From Lentisphaeria bacterium UBA1724 (lineage in GTDB: Bacteria; Verrucomicrobiota; Lentisphaeria; Oligosphaerales; Oligosphaeraceae), in assembly GCA_002315885.1 (NCBI GenBank), contig DCIO01000069.1, positions 1 through 23,653 of the forward strand: a stretch of DNA of 23,653 bases, written 5' to 3'. Within the stretch, counting starts at the first letter, position 1. The number at the start of each line of letters is the position of its first letter. A program made the translations under genes and the position numbers. The notes beneath the pieces are model-generated. The model was not told where the DNA came from, made no database searches, and saw only the letters and a list, made by a program, of their open reading frames with translations. Shown piece after piece: positions 1 to 7,174 of this stretch.

Positions 1-174
1 CTTCCTAGGCTTCCTAGGCTCCCTAGGCTCCCTAGGCTTCCTAGGCTTCCTAGGCTCCCTAGGCTACTTCGACGGCGGGGACGCCGTCGCTACTTCCTAG
101 GCTCCCTAGGCTCCCTAGGCTTCCTAGGCCCTCCTAGGCTCCCTAGGCCTCCTAGGCTCCCTAGGCTTCCTAGG
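1..174. repeat. 9-bp CCTAGG tandem array
   Basis: Sixteen CCTAGG hexamers lie in 174 bp. The unit is CT(T/C)CCTAGG, repeated at exactly 9 bp from 1 to 63 (seven units) and again from 93 to 174 (nine units, one of them 10 bp). The variable third base is T or C, and two later units have a C/T rearrangement. Between the two blocks sits one copy of the 20-bp palindrome also found at 19481-19690. The array begins at base 1, so it may extend outside the window. I see no gene in 1-190. Because 9 is a multiple of 3 the array reads open as Leu-Pro-Arg repeats, but no start codon or ribosome site supports translation. Confidence 0.9.
67..92. repeat. single copy of 20-bp palindromic element
   Basis: Bases 70-89 read CGACGGCG-GGGA-CGCCGTCG, a perfect 8-bp stem with a GGGA (GNRA-type) tetraloop, preceded by CTT. 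The 23-bp core from 67 is identical to the units of the array at 19478-19690. It interrupts the 9-bp CCTAGG array and has CTA on both sides (64-66 and 90-92), which looks like an insertion with a 3-bp duplication. The duplication is an inference. Confidence 0.85.
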
Positions 175-190
175 CTCCCGGTCCTACCGA

Positions 191-229
191 AAAAAAAAGC
201 CGCCTTATGCCAGATTGGCAAAGACGGCT
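191..229 (-). terminator. intrinsic terminator of the tRNA-Ser gene
   Basis: Read on the minus strand, a long stem AGCCGTCTT / AAGGCGGCT is extended by TGCCA / TGGCA around an ATC loop, with one bulged T. A run of seven or more T follows (A-run at 191-197). It lies about 18 bp past the encoded CCA of the tRNA and would end its transcript before the CCTAGG array. Confidence 0.85.
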
Positions 230-246
230 TTTCTGAAAATAGAATT

Positions 247-336
247 TGGCGGAGAGAGAGGGATTTGAACCCCCGAACCTATTGCTAGGTTAGCGGTTTT
301 CGAGACCGCCCCGTTCGGCCACTCCGGCATCTCTCC
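247..336 (-). tRNA. tRNA-Ser (anticodon CGA)
   Basis: The minus strand folds as a class II tRNA. The acceptor stem GGAGAGA pairs with TCTCTCC. The anticodon arm GCGGT-CTCGAAA-ACCGC puts CGA at positions 34-36, reading codon UCG. The long variable arm AACCTA-GCAA-TAGGTT is typical of serine tRNAs. A TTCAAAT T-loop, discriminator G and a genome-encoded CCA (247-249) are present. It decodes serine UCG codons. Confidence 0.96.
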
Positions 337-360
337 GTGGGTATTTTGGTCAACTTGGTT

Positions 361-388
361 AATGTAACTCCAGCGGAGAAAACCGCAA
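361..388 (-). promoter_or_regulatory. probable sigma-70 promoter of tRNA-Ser
   Basis: On the minus strand TTGCGG (383-388) and TACATT (361-366) are 16 bp apart. The predicted start near 354 would give a leader of roughly 15-20 nt before the tRNA 5' end at 336. It is divergent from, and close to, the trkA promoter. Confidence 0.5.
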
Positions 389-395
389 ACGGATT

Positions 396-425
396 TTGAC
401 CTCAATAGAGAAAAATCGGTATGGA
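396..425 (+). promoter_or_regulatory. possible trkA promoter
   Basis: TTGACC (396-401) and TATGGA (420-425) are separated by 18 bp, about 44 bp before the trkA start. The -35 is good; the -10 matches weakly and the spacing is slightly long. A second TACATT on this strand (435-440) has no -35 at a suitable distance. Confidence 0.4.
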
Positions 426-468
426 AAATGGGGTTACATTAAGGGATTGTTAGAGCAGGAGATTATCT

Positions 469-1818
469 ATGAAGATCATCATCATCGGTGCAGGTGAATT
501 AGGGCAGTTGGTTGCGATGAAACTGTCGTCCATGAAGCACGACATCGTCATCGTGGACACCCGTGCTGAATCCCTAGAGCACGCCAGTGAGATATTGGAG
601 TCGCGGTTGTTGATTGGGGCGGGGACGGATGTGGAGACTCTGAAGAAGGCCGGCGCGAAGAATGCGGATTTGCTTTTGGCACTCTCTGGCGACGAAGCGG
701 TGAATATCCTGTCGTGTACCATGGCGAAGACTTTGGGGACAAAGAAAACGATTTGCCGCGTCTCCTCCACGGAAATCTTCTCGGAAGAGGACGGGATTTC
801 TCCGTCTTCTTTTCATATAGATCATATTTTTTCTCCTACCGAAGAGAGTGTCTCCTACATCCATGGGCTTCTTCAGAAGCGCCTCCTTCTTCGTCAGATT
901 ACCTTCCAGAATCCCGATGCGCTTCTGGATGTGGTCGCCATGCCATTGAATTCGGTGCTTTCGGGGATTCCTATCAAGGACTTCCCCTGTGTGGATTTGC
1001 TGAAACGCGTGCGTTTTGCGGCTATTATCCGCAGGCGTGAGCTCATTGTTCCTCATGGAGATACGGTTCTGGAACCGGGGGACAACTTGTATGTGGCGGG
1101 CCGTGCAGAGGATGTGACGGCATTTGTGGATTGGCTTTCCACGGACGGCAGCACCCCATTGCGGCGTGTGCTTGTGGCGGGGCTTAGTCCCGTTGGCGAG
1201 GGCTTGACGGAACGCCTGTTGGCGGATGGTCTGGAGGTCCGTGTCATTGAGCCCGATTATGGGAAAGCAGACCAGTTCATGTCAAAACTCCAGACTAATT
1301 TGAAGGTAATCCAGGGGGAAGCGACGAATACGGACGTGTTGCAGGAAGCCGGTGTGGCGGGGTGTGATGCCTTTGTGGCGCTCTCTGAGCGTGAGGGAAA
1401 CAATATCCTTGCCTGTCTGAAGGCAGTGCGTGGGGGCGCCAAGAAGGTGATTGCCATGACGAATACCGCGGAATACATGGATATCATGCCAGCGATGACG
1501 CAGGCTGGTTGCTGGATTAACATTACGCAGATTGCCGCCAATGCGGCATTCCGCTTGATGGCCCAAGGCATGATCCGTGTGGATCCTGAGTTACGTGCGA
1601 TTGACGCGCGTTTGATTGAGGTGGAGCTGGGGGCAAAATCCAAGTTGGTCCACAGACCGCTGTGTGAAGTCAAAACGCCAGAGCATTTCCTGATTGCGTT
1701 GGTATTGCGTGGAGACGAGGTGATTGCACCCACGGGACAGACTGTGTTGGAACCAGGGGACCACCTGGTCATGATTGCTAATGTGCTGTATGCGCAGAAT
1801 ATCCGTGATTTCGTTTAA
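469..1818 (+). CDS. trkA: Trk system potassium uptake protein TrkA
   Basis: Cytoplasmic NAD-binding regulatory subunit of the Trk potassium transporter; it gates TrkH at the inner membrane. The 449 residues show the usual duplicated layout: RCK-N/TrkA-N domain 1 with the Rossmann glycine motif GAGELG (residues 7-12) and a following acidic end (IVDT), TrkA-C domain 1 (about 140-220), a second TrkA-N from about 232 with a less regular GLSPVG loop, and TrkA-C domain 2 at the end. Length matches E. coli TrkA (458). The start is supported by AGGAG 7 nt upstream. It is followed after 15 nt by trkH, so the two almost certainly form an operon. The second Rossmann loop keeps the fold but differs from GxGxxG, as is common in TrkA. 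Confidence 0.96.
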   Translation: MKIIIIGAGELGQLVAMKLSSMKHDIVIVDTRAESLEHASEILESRLLIGAGTDVETLKKAGAKNADLLLALSGDEAVNILSCTMAKTLGTKKTICRVSSTEIFSEEDGISPSSFHIDHIFSPTEESVSYIHGLLQKRLLLRQITFQNPDALLDVVAMPLNSVLSGIPIKDFPCVDLLKRVRFAAIIRRRELIVPHGDTVLEPGDNLYVAGRAEDVTAFVDWLSTDGSTPLRRVLVAGLSPVGEGLTERLLADGLEVRVIEPDYGKADQFMSKLQTNLKVIQGEATNTDVLQEAGVAGCDAFVALSEREGNNILACLKAVRGGAKKVIAMTNTAEYMDIMPAMTQAGCWINITQIAANAAFRLMAQGMIRVDPELRAIDARLIEVELGAKSKLVHRPLCEVKTPEHFLIALVLRGDEVIAPTGQTVLEPGDHLVMIANVLYAQNIRDFV

Positions 1819-1833
1819 GGGACAGGAAGCACA

Positions 1834-3390
1834 ATGGATCGGATTTTCATTCTGTTTCTGACTGCACGCATGCTGCTTCTCATCGGTATCGGCATCGTAG
1901 CCGCCATGCTAGTGGGGTGGTATTGTGGAGATTCTTCCCAGGTGCTATGGGGTTTTGGCGGAAGCGCGGTCTTTTGTCTGGTAGTGAGTCTGGCGGCCAT
2001 GCTTTTTTCCCTGAAAAGGCGACATGCTCTAAAACCGGGACAAGAACGGTCCGTTTTGAGAGAGGGCGTACTGGCGGTGTTCAATGTATGGTTTGTCGCA
2101 TTGATCATGGGGGGATTGCCCTTTGTGTTTGGGGGGCATTTCACTCCCGTAGATGCGGTTTTCGAGACTGCTTCGGGGATTAGTACCACAGGTGCATCCA
2201 TCATCCAATCTGGGATGAGGCTTTGGGGCGGCGTAGAACAAGTAGGGGGATTGGAGACTCTGCCCAGGGCAATTCTTTTCTGGCGGGCGTTGCTGAATTG
2301 GTTTGGCGGCATCGGCTTTGTGATGTTTGCACTCATCCTATTGCCTGTGCTGGGGGCAGGAAAGCATCTCTATAACGCAGAAGTGCCTGGCCTAAAGAAT
2401 ATCTACGACCAGGAGACCTCGCGGATTGCCAATACGGCTCGTCTGACACTGGGATGTTATGCCCTTTGGACTGCCGTGGTGGTCGTTGCTTATCGATATT
2501 GCGGAATGGGAAATTGGTTTGACGCGGTGTGCCATGGCTTTGCCACCGTGGCTACGGGCGGTTTTGGAAACTACTCCGATTCTTTTGCCCATTTTCCATC
2601 CCCGTTGGTGCAGTGGATTGCCATCGCCGCCATGGCGATTAGTTCCTGCAACTTGATGCTGATGTTACGGTTGCTCCTGCACGGAAAATTTGCATACCAC
2701 AAGGACGAAGAAACCCGCTTCTTCCTGGGCATTGTGCTGGCAGTCACCGCCATATTCACGATACAACTCTATTGCACCGGGAGTAAATTGGAATATCTGG
2801 ACGGGACTCCCATTCCCCATCGGCTGGAGGCGTTATGCCGGACGGCGGCGTTCCAGGTGGTGTCGCTGATTAGCACTACGGGTTTTGCCACCTCGGACTA
2901 TCTTACCTGGGCGTTGCCGGGGTTGCCTGGTTTGCTGCTGTTGATTATGGTCTGCGGCGGTTGCGGCGGATCCACTAGCGGTGGCATGAAGGTGGCGCGA
3001 GTCCTCGTTGTATGGAAGCAGGCATTAGGGGAGGCACATCGAAAGATTTTCCCGCATCTGATGCCAAATGTGATGTTGAATCATGCACGAGTGGATATGC
3101 CACTCGTACGGCAGACCATGGGCTTCGCGATTATTTTTGTGGTTGTGACGGGAATCTGCACTTTGTTGTTGCCCTATCTGTCATCCATGGACTTCGAGAC
3201 CGCGTTCTCCTGTGCAATTTCCGCCATCAGCAATGTAGGTCCAGGGCTGTCGAAGGTCGGGCCTGCGAGTTCCTATGCCTGGATGAGCGCCCCTGCAAAA
3301 TATCTCCTCTCCTTTATTATGATTGTGGGACGATTGGAACTCTATACGGTCCTGGTGGTCTTCCTGCCCAGCTTCTGGCGGAATAAATAG
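1834..3390 (+). CDS. trkH: Trk system potassium uptake protein TrkH
   Basis: Inner-membrane pore subunit for potassium uptake; partner of TrkA encoded 15 nt upstream. The 518-residue protein is very hydrophobic and carries all four pore-loop selectivity segments of the TrkH/KtrB superfamily: SGISTTG (114-120), ATVATGGFGN (237-246), SLISTTGFAT (344-353) and SAISNVGPG (463-471). The conserved GGCGGSTSGGMKVAR stretch (about 375-389) follows pore loop 3, and a GRLELYT stretch lies near the C-terminus. AGGA 6 nt before the ATG supports the start. The gene ends at a convergent junction with marC. Nothing in it looks truncated. Assignment to TrkH rather than KtrB rests on length and on TrkA as partner. 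Confidence 0.96.
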   Translation: MDRIFILFLTARMLLLIGIGIVAAMLVGWYCGDSSQVLWGFGGSAVFCLVVSLAAMLFSLKRRHALKPGQERSVLREGVLAVFNVWFVALIMGGLPFVFGGHFTPVDAVFETASGISTTGASIIQSGMRLWGGVEQVGGLETLPRAILFWRALLNWFGGIGFVMFALILLPVLGAGKHLYNAEVPGLKNIYDQETSRIANTARLTLGCYALWTAVVVVAYRYCGMGNWFDAVCHGFATVATGGFGNYSDSFAHFPSPLVQWIAIAAMAISSCNLMLMLRLLLHGKFAYHKDEETRFFLGIVLAVTAIFTIQLYCTGSKLEYLDGTPIPHRLEALCRTAAFQVVSLISTTGFATSDYLTWALPGLPGLLLLIMVCGGCGGSTSGGMKVARVLVVWKQALGEAHRKIFPHLMPNVMLNHARVDMPLVRQTMGFAIIFVVVTGICTLLLPYLSSMDFETAFSCAISAISNVGPGLSKVGPASSYAWMSAPAKYLLSFIMIVGRLELYTVLVVFLPSFWRNK

Positions 3391-3395
3391 CTTGG

Positions 3396-3427
3396 GGAAC
3401 CGCGGAAGGGGGAGGAACCGCGGAAGG
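3396..3427. repeat. 14-bp direct repeat
   Basis: GGAACCGCGGAAGG occurs at 3396-3409 and again at 3414-3427 (18-bp period), just after the trkH stop codon. It lies in the 137-bp non-coding gap between trkH and marC. Confidence 0.8.
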
Positions 3428-3450
3428 TATCTGGTCAAGATACGTAGGGA

Positions 3451-3515
3451 GGGGGCGTTAGGCCCCCGTAGGTGCGCCCCTCGTGTAGCGGGCGGAAGCC
3501 CGCGAAACGAGGGGC
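3451..3515. terminator. double hairpin at trkH/marC convergent junction
   Basis: Two GC-rich hairpins fill the gap between convergent genes. The first is GGGGGC-GTTAG-GCCCCC (3451-3467). The second is much stronger: GCCCCTCGT (3476-3484) pairs with ACGAGGGGC (3507-3515), and inside it GCGGGC-GGAA-GCCCGC (3488-3503) forms a second stem with a GNRA tetraloop, leaving a 3-nt by 3-nt internal loop. No T-run follows on either strand, so it is not a textbook intrinsic terminator. It may stop or stabilise both mRNAs, or be a REP-like element. Confidence 0.65.
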
Positions 3516-3527
3516 AAGGGGCATTGA

Positions 3528-4145
3528 TTACGGCATCAACCAGAGATTTTTAGCGCCGACAATAATCATCTGCATAGCGATGGCGCTCAGGATTAGGCCG
3601 GTGATTTTGCTGAGGATGGTGATATTTGCGTGTCCCAGCAATTGATTGATTTTATCGGACATCCGGAGCATGAATCCGATGGAGAAGCAAGCGGCGGCGA
3701 TGGCGATGCAGGTGATGACTTTCCCCTGAATATCGGGTGTAGTTGTGCCCAGAACCATCAGTGCACCCAGGGTGGCGGGGCCCGCGGTGATAGGCGTAGC
3801 CAGGGGCACCACCGCCATGTCCAGGAGTTTGGCGGAGTCGGTGATTTTCTTTTCGGGGTCTTTTCCCAGAACGAGGCTGATGGCGGTCAGCAGAAGGAGG
3901 ACTCCAGAGCCTGCGCGGAAGGCATCCACGGTGATGCCGAAGAGCTGCATGATGAAGGAACCCAGCAGGAAGATGACCAGGGTGACCCCAGTGGCCCCCA
4001 GGGCGATGCGGAAGGCCAGTTTCTTGCGGAGAGTCTCGTCAATGCCATCGGTCATGGCAATGAATGTCCCCAGGACGAAGAAAGGCGTCAGGAGGAAAAA
4101 GAGATTCAGATAGAGTGCGAAGCCGTTTGCGATGATCTGAAACAT
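3528..4145 (-). CDS. MarC family integral membrane protein
   Basis: Polytopic inner-membrane protein of the MarC (UPF0056) family, whose biochemical role is not established. The 205-residue length is typical. Six hydrophobic segments can be seen. Family-like stretches include FRAGSGVLLLLTAISLVLG (near 77-95) and AVVPLATPITAGPATLGALM (about 111-130), which matches the conserved PLAxPxxAGPG region. The start follows the EamA permease stop by only 9 nt, so it is probably the last gene of the nifU-nifS-prmA-EamA-marC run. No clear ribosome site is visible; translation may depend on coupling to the upstream gene. It ends against trkH. No substrate can be named. Confidence 0.9.
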   Translation of the reverse strand: MFQIIANGFALYLNLFFLLTPFFVLGTFIAMTDGIDETLRKKLAFRIALGATGVTLVIFLLGSFIMQLFGITVDAFRAGSGVLLLLTAISLVLGKDPEKKITDSAKLLDMAVVPLATPITAGPATLGALMVLGTTTPDIQGKVITCIAIAAACFSIGFMLRMSDKINQLLGHANITILSKITGLILSAIAMQMIIVGAKNLWLMP

Positions 4146-4154
4146 GGCGGGAGA

Positions 4155-5045
4155 TTATTTTGCGTAGCCAAGAATGATGATGCCTGCCAGGACAAGTGCA
4201 AGGGCCAGGATTTTCTTGGGGATGTCCTTTTCGTGAAAATACCACGCTCCGAAGGCGAAGGAGACGATGACGGAACTGCGTCGGAGGACGGAGAGGATTC
4301 CGACTTGTGTGCCTGGGGTATGGAGTGCGTGGAAGAAGAAGAAATCCGCGGCGATGAGGAGGATTCCGATAGCTGGGATTGACCAGCGCCATTTGAAGGG
4401 CGCGTCTTCGTGGAGAAGGGGAAGGTGTTTTTGGAGGAGCCAGGTGAGTCCCAGGAGCAGGACCAGATCGATGGAGAAGTGGAATTGGACCACATCGGGA
4501 TCCAAGTTCAGCGTATACATGATGAATCGGTCATAGAGTGCGCTGGCGGAACCGATGAGGGTGGCGGCGATAATCATCCGTATGCCGCGGCTTCGGAAGG
4601 AGAACCCCTCGTGTTTCCCGATGGTGGAGAAGAGGAAATATCCCGCGAATACTGCCAGCATGCCCAGGAACTGTAGTGCTTTGGGACATTCGTGAAAAAG
4701 CAGGAACCCGCCGATGGTGGTCCAGACGGGGGCGGAGGCGCGGACGGGCGCGGCGATGGAGATGGGCAGGTCGTGGAGTGCGAAATATCCCGCAATCCAA
4801 CTCCCCGCCACGATAATGGATTTCACCATGATGAGGCACCATTCCCGGGGTGTGCAGCAGAGATACTCCAGGAAATGCCCCGTGATGGCGGTGGTAACCA
4901 ATAGAAATGCCGTGCCGCAGAGTGTCGCCAGAAAGAGCACTGGCATGACGCGGTTTCCCGCCACGGCGTGCTTCTTGGAGAAGTCGTAGACTCCCAGGGA
5001 GGTGGCGGAGAGCAATATCAGGGGAAACCAGCCGAGCTCGGTCAT
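4155..5045 (-). CDS. EamA/DMT family transporter
   Basis: Predicted inner-membrane permease of the drug/metabolite transporter superfamily, EamA type. The 296 residues contain about ten hydrophobic segments in two repeated halves, the second half starting near residue 150. Features typical of the family include the APVRASAPVWTTIGGF region (end of the first half) and the GILSVLRRSSVIVSFAFGAWYFHEK region near the C-terminus. It starts 6 nt after the prmA stop codon, with a GAGG about 12 nt upstream, and is followed by marC after 9 nt. The substrate is unknown; family members export amino acids, nucleosides or other small metabolites. No genes nearby point to a particular compound. Confidence 0.85.
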   Translation of the reverse strand: MTELGWFPLILLSATSLGVYDFSKKHAVAGNRVMPVLFLATLCGTAFLLVTTAITGHFLEYLCCTPREWCLIMVKSIIVAGSWIAGYFALHDLPISIAAPVRASAPVWTTIGGFLLFHECPKALQFLGMLAVFAGYFLFSTIGKHEGFSFRSRGIRMIIAATLIGSASALYDRFIMYTLNLDPDVVQFHFSIDLVLLLGLTWLLQKHLPLLHEDAPFKWRWSIPAIGILLIAADFFFFHALHTPGTQVGILSVLRRSSVIVSFAFGAWYFHEKDIPKKILALALVLAGIIILGYAK

Positions 5046-5051
5046 AACGGA

Positions 5052-5975
5052 CTATGCCTCGGGTTTGCGATAGAGGCCGCTGGTCCAGTCGGCGACGGTG
5101 CGGGTCTCCAATTCCTCCGCACCCAGGGCTTGGAAGGCCTCGCGGATATGGGGATACTGGGTGGTCAGAATGCCCGAAAGCACCACCAACCCGCCAGGAC
5201 GCACCATATTCATCAGGTTCTCCTTCGCCTCCAACAGAATCGGCGCCAGGATATTCGCCAGCACCAAATCCGCCTGGAAAGGCGGCACCAGGTCGTGGAC
5301 ATCGCCCTCGCTGACTTGGACGGTGGTCAGGCCCGCCCGGGCGAAATTCTCGTTGGTGACCAGGATTGCCTGTGGATCATAGTCGAAGGCGAAGGTGGGA
5401 CCATATCCCAATTTGTCGGCGGCCATGGAGAGAATGCCGGATCCGCATCCCGCGTCAATGAGTGTGCGTGGGCGGTCGGGATTGGCATCATCCGCCAGGT
5501 CATCCAAGAATTCCAGGCATCCGCGGGTGGTGCCGTGTGAGCCGGTTCCGAAGCACATTCCGGGGTCGATTTCCAGGAGGATGTCAGTGGGGTCGGCGGT
5601 GAATTCCTCCCAGCTGGGCTTGATGACCAGTCGCTTGGATGCGCGGAAGGGATGGAAGTATTTTTTCCAGCTTTCGGACCAGTCTTCCCGCTTGATTTCC
5701 TTCTCGCGAATGGCATAGACGGGGCCATCCAGGAGTGTCTGCCACTGTTCCAGGAGTGCCTCCACCTGCATGCGTGCGGCGGTGGCCTCGGCGGGAGTGT
5801 CGCAGAGGACGTAGTTGGTGCCGCGTCGTGTCTCCAGATTTTCGTAGCTGGAGAGTGCCTGTGGCGGCAGGTCCATGGCGGAAAGGAGTTCACCTAGTGT
5901 AGCTACGTCGCGGTTGTCGGTTTCGATTTCGACGGCGTAGATGGGTGTATTGGGAATAGGTGCGGGTGCTGCCAT
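5052..5975 (-). CDS. prmA: ribosomal protein L11 methyltransferase PrmA
   Basis: Cytoplasmic SAM-dependent methyltransferase predicted to trimethylate lysines and the N-terminus of ribosomal protein L11. The 307 residues are the family's usual length. An N-terminal substrate-recognition domain (about 1-110) is followed by the catalytic domain with the PrmA-specific loop DPGMCFGTGSHGTT (137-150), the SAM glycine motif DAGCGSG (174-180), acidic FDYD (197-200) and the NILAPIL motif (241-247), which corresponds to the NxxA/NPPY-like catalytic strip. It starts 9 nt after the nifS stop and has no strong ribosome site, suggesting coupled translation in the operon. The link to Fe-S genes is positional only. 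Confidence 0.94.
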   Translation of the reverse strand: MAAPAPIPNTPIYAVEIETDNRDVATLGELLSAMDLPPQALSSYENLETRRGTNYVLCDTPAEATAARMQVEALLEQWQTLLDGPVYAIREKEIKREDWSESWKKYFHPFRASKRLVIKPSWEEFTADPTDILLEIDPGMCFGTGSHGTTRGCLEFLDDLADDANPDRPRTLIDAGCGSGILSMAADKLGYGPTFAFDYDPQAILVTNENFARAGLTTVQVSEGDVHDLVPPFQADLVLANILAPILLEAKENLMNMVRPGGLVVLSGILTTQYPHIREAFQALGAEELETRTVADWTSGLYRKPEA

Positions 5976-5984
5976 GATGGTATC

Positions 5985-7160
5985 TTAGTCGCGGCCGAAG
6001 GGAGAGAGGTCCCGGAGATTGCGGATGATTGGGGGGAGGACTTCCAGGACGGTGTCCACATCCTTATCCGTATTGTAGCGGGAGAGGCTCAGGCGGACTG
6101 TTCCGTGGAGCGCCTTGTAGTCCAGCCCCATGGCGCGGAGGACATGGGAGGGTTCCAGGGATCCCGTGGTGCATGCGGAGCCAGAGGAGGCGCAGACTCG
6201 TGCGCGGTCCCACAGGCGCAGAAGGATGGACTCGCCTTCGATATACTTGAAGCAGATGTTCAAGGTGTTGGGCAGGCGGTGCTCGATGTCGCCGTTGACC
6301 ATTGCGTCGGGGCAGGTGGCCAGCAGGCCTTCCTGCAGGCGGTCCCGCAGTGCCTTGACGCGGGTGTTCTCTTCCTGGATGTGCTTGGCGGCCAATTCCG
6401 CGGCCACGCCCAATCCCGCGATGGATGCCACATTCTCGGTGCCTGCGCGTTGCATCTTCTCCTGGTGCCCGCCCGTCAGATAGGCGGTGAAGGGAGCGAA
6501 GTTACGGCGATAGAGAACACCGATGCCTTTGGGGGCGTGGAACTTGTGGCCCGACAGAGAGAGGAAATCCACGTCTTTCAGGTCGTTGGTCAGGTCAACG
6601 GGGATTTTGCCGATTGCCTGGACGGCGTCAGTGTGGAAGAGCGCGCCCTTTGCGTGTGCCATCTGGGAGAGTTCGCGAATGGGGTAGATGTTCCCGATTT
6701 CGTTATTGGCGAACATGATGGAGACTAGCGCGGTGTCTTCGGTGATGAGTGCCTTTGCCTCATCCAGGTCGATGCGGCCGTGGCTATCCACGCTGAGATA
6801 GTCAATATGGGCGCCCGCGTATTCTGCCAGATCGCGGCAGGTATTCAGGATTGCGGGATGTTCCACACAGGTGGTGACGATGTTGCGGCGACCATTCTGG
6901 GTCTTGATGGCGCTACGCAGAGCCGCGTTGTCGGACTCGCTGCCGCAGCTGGTGAAGATGACTTCTTCGGACTGGCATCCCAGGAGGGAAGCCATTTGCT
7001 GGCGTGCGGTATCGATGGCACTGGCGGCAGGACCCGCGAAGGGGTAGACGCTGGAGGGGTTGGCGTATTCTTCGGTCAGGAAGGGCGCCATGGCCTGGAA
7101 TACCTCTGGGGCCACACGGGTGGTGGCGTTGTTATCCAGATAGATGATGGGGTCGGACAT
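5985..7160 (-). CDS. nifS: cysteine desulfurase, NifS/IscS type
   Basis: PLP-dependent enzyme that converts cysteine to alanine and delivers persulfide sulfur to the scaffold NifU for Fe-S cluster assembly. The 391 residues match class I desulfurases. The Schiff-base lysine is K206 in SGHKFHAPKG. The mobile active-site loop SSGSACTTGSLEPSHVLRAMG holds the persulfide cysteine C330 with the same spacing as IscS. The N-terminus IYLDNNATTRV is characteristic. It starts 14 nt after the nifU stop, with an AGGAG about 11 nt upstream lying across the nifU stop codon. There are no nitrogenase genes here, so general or housekeeping Fe-S assembly is the likely role. NifS rather than IscS is chosen because of the neighbouring full-length NifU. 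Confidence 0.95.
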   Translation of the reverse strand: MSDPIIYLDNNATTRVAPEVFQAMAPFLTEEYANPSSVYPFAGPAASAIDTARQQMASLLGCQSEEVIFTSCGSESDNAALRSAIKTQNGRRNIVTTCVEHPAILNTCRDLAEYAGAHIDYLSVDSHGRIDLDEAKALITEDTALVSIMFANNEIGNIYPIRELSQMAHAKGALFHTDAVQAIGKIPVDLTNDLKDVDFLSLSGHKFHAPKGIGVLYRRNFAPFTAYLTGGHQEKMQRAGTENVASIAGLGVAAELAAKHIQEENTRVKALRDRLQEGLLATCPDAMVNGDIEHRLPNTLNICFKYIEGESILLRLWDRARVCASSGSACTTGSLEPSHVLRAMGLDYKALHGTVRLSLSRYNTDKDVDTVLEVLPPIIRNLRDLSPFGRD

Positions 7161-7174
7161 GGCTTCTATTACTC

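Larger units (their letters stand above)
359..442. repeat. 10-bp inverted repeat between tRNA-Ser and trkA
   Basis: TTAATGTAAC at 359-368 is the exact reverse complement of GTTACATTAA at 433-442. The match continues to 12 of 13 bases (TCC opposite GGG). The left arm overlaps the -10 element proposed for the tRNA. The right arm lies just before the trkA ribosome site. It could be an operator pair for a looping regulator or chance similarity of two -10-like elements. Confidence 0.6.

Noticed and set aside
3630..4382. 250-codon plus-strand open frame rich in Gln, Glu, Asp and Gly
   Set aside because: It is antisense to marC and the EamA permease; the composition is that of a complement of hydrophobic genes.
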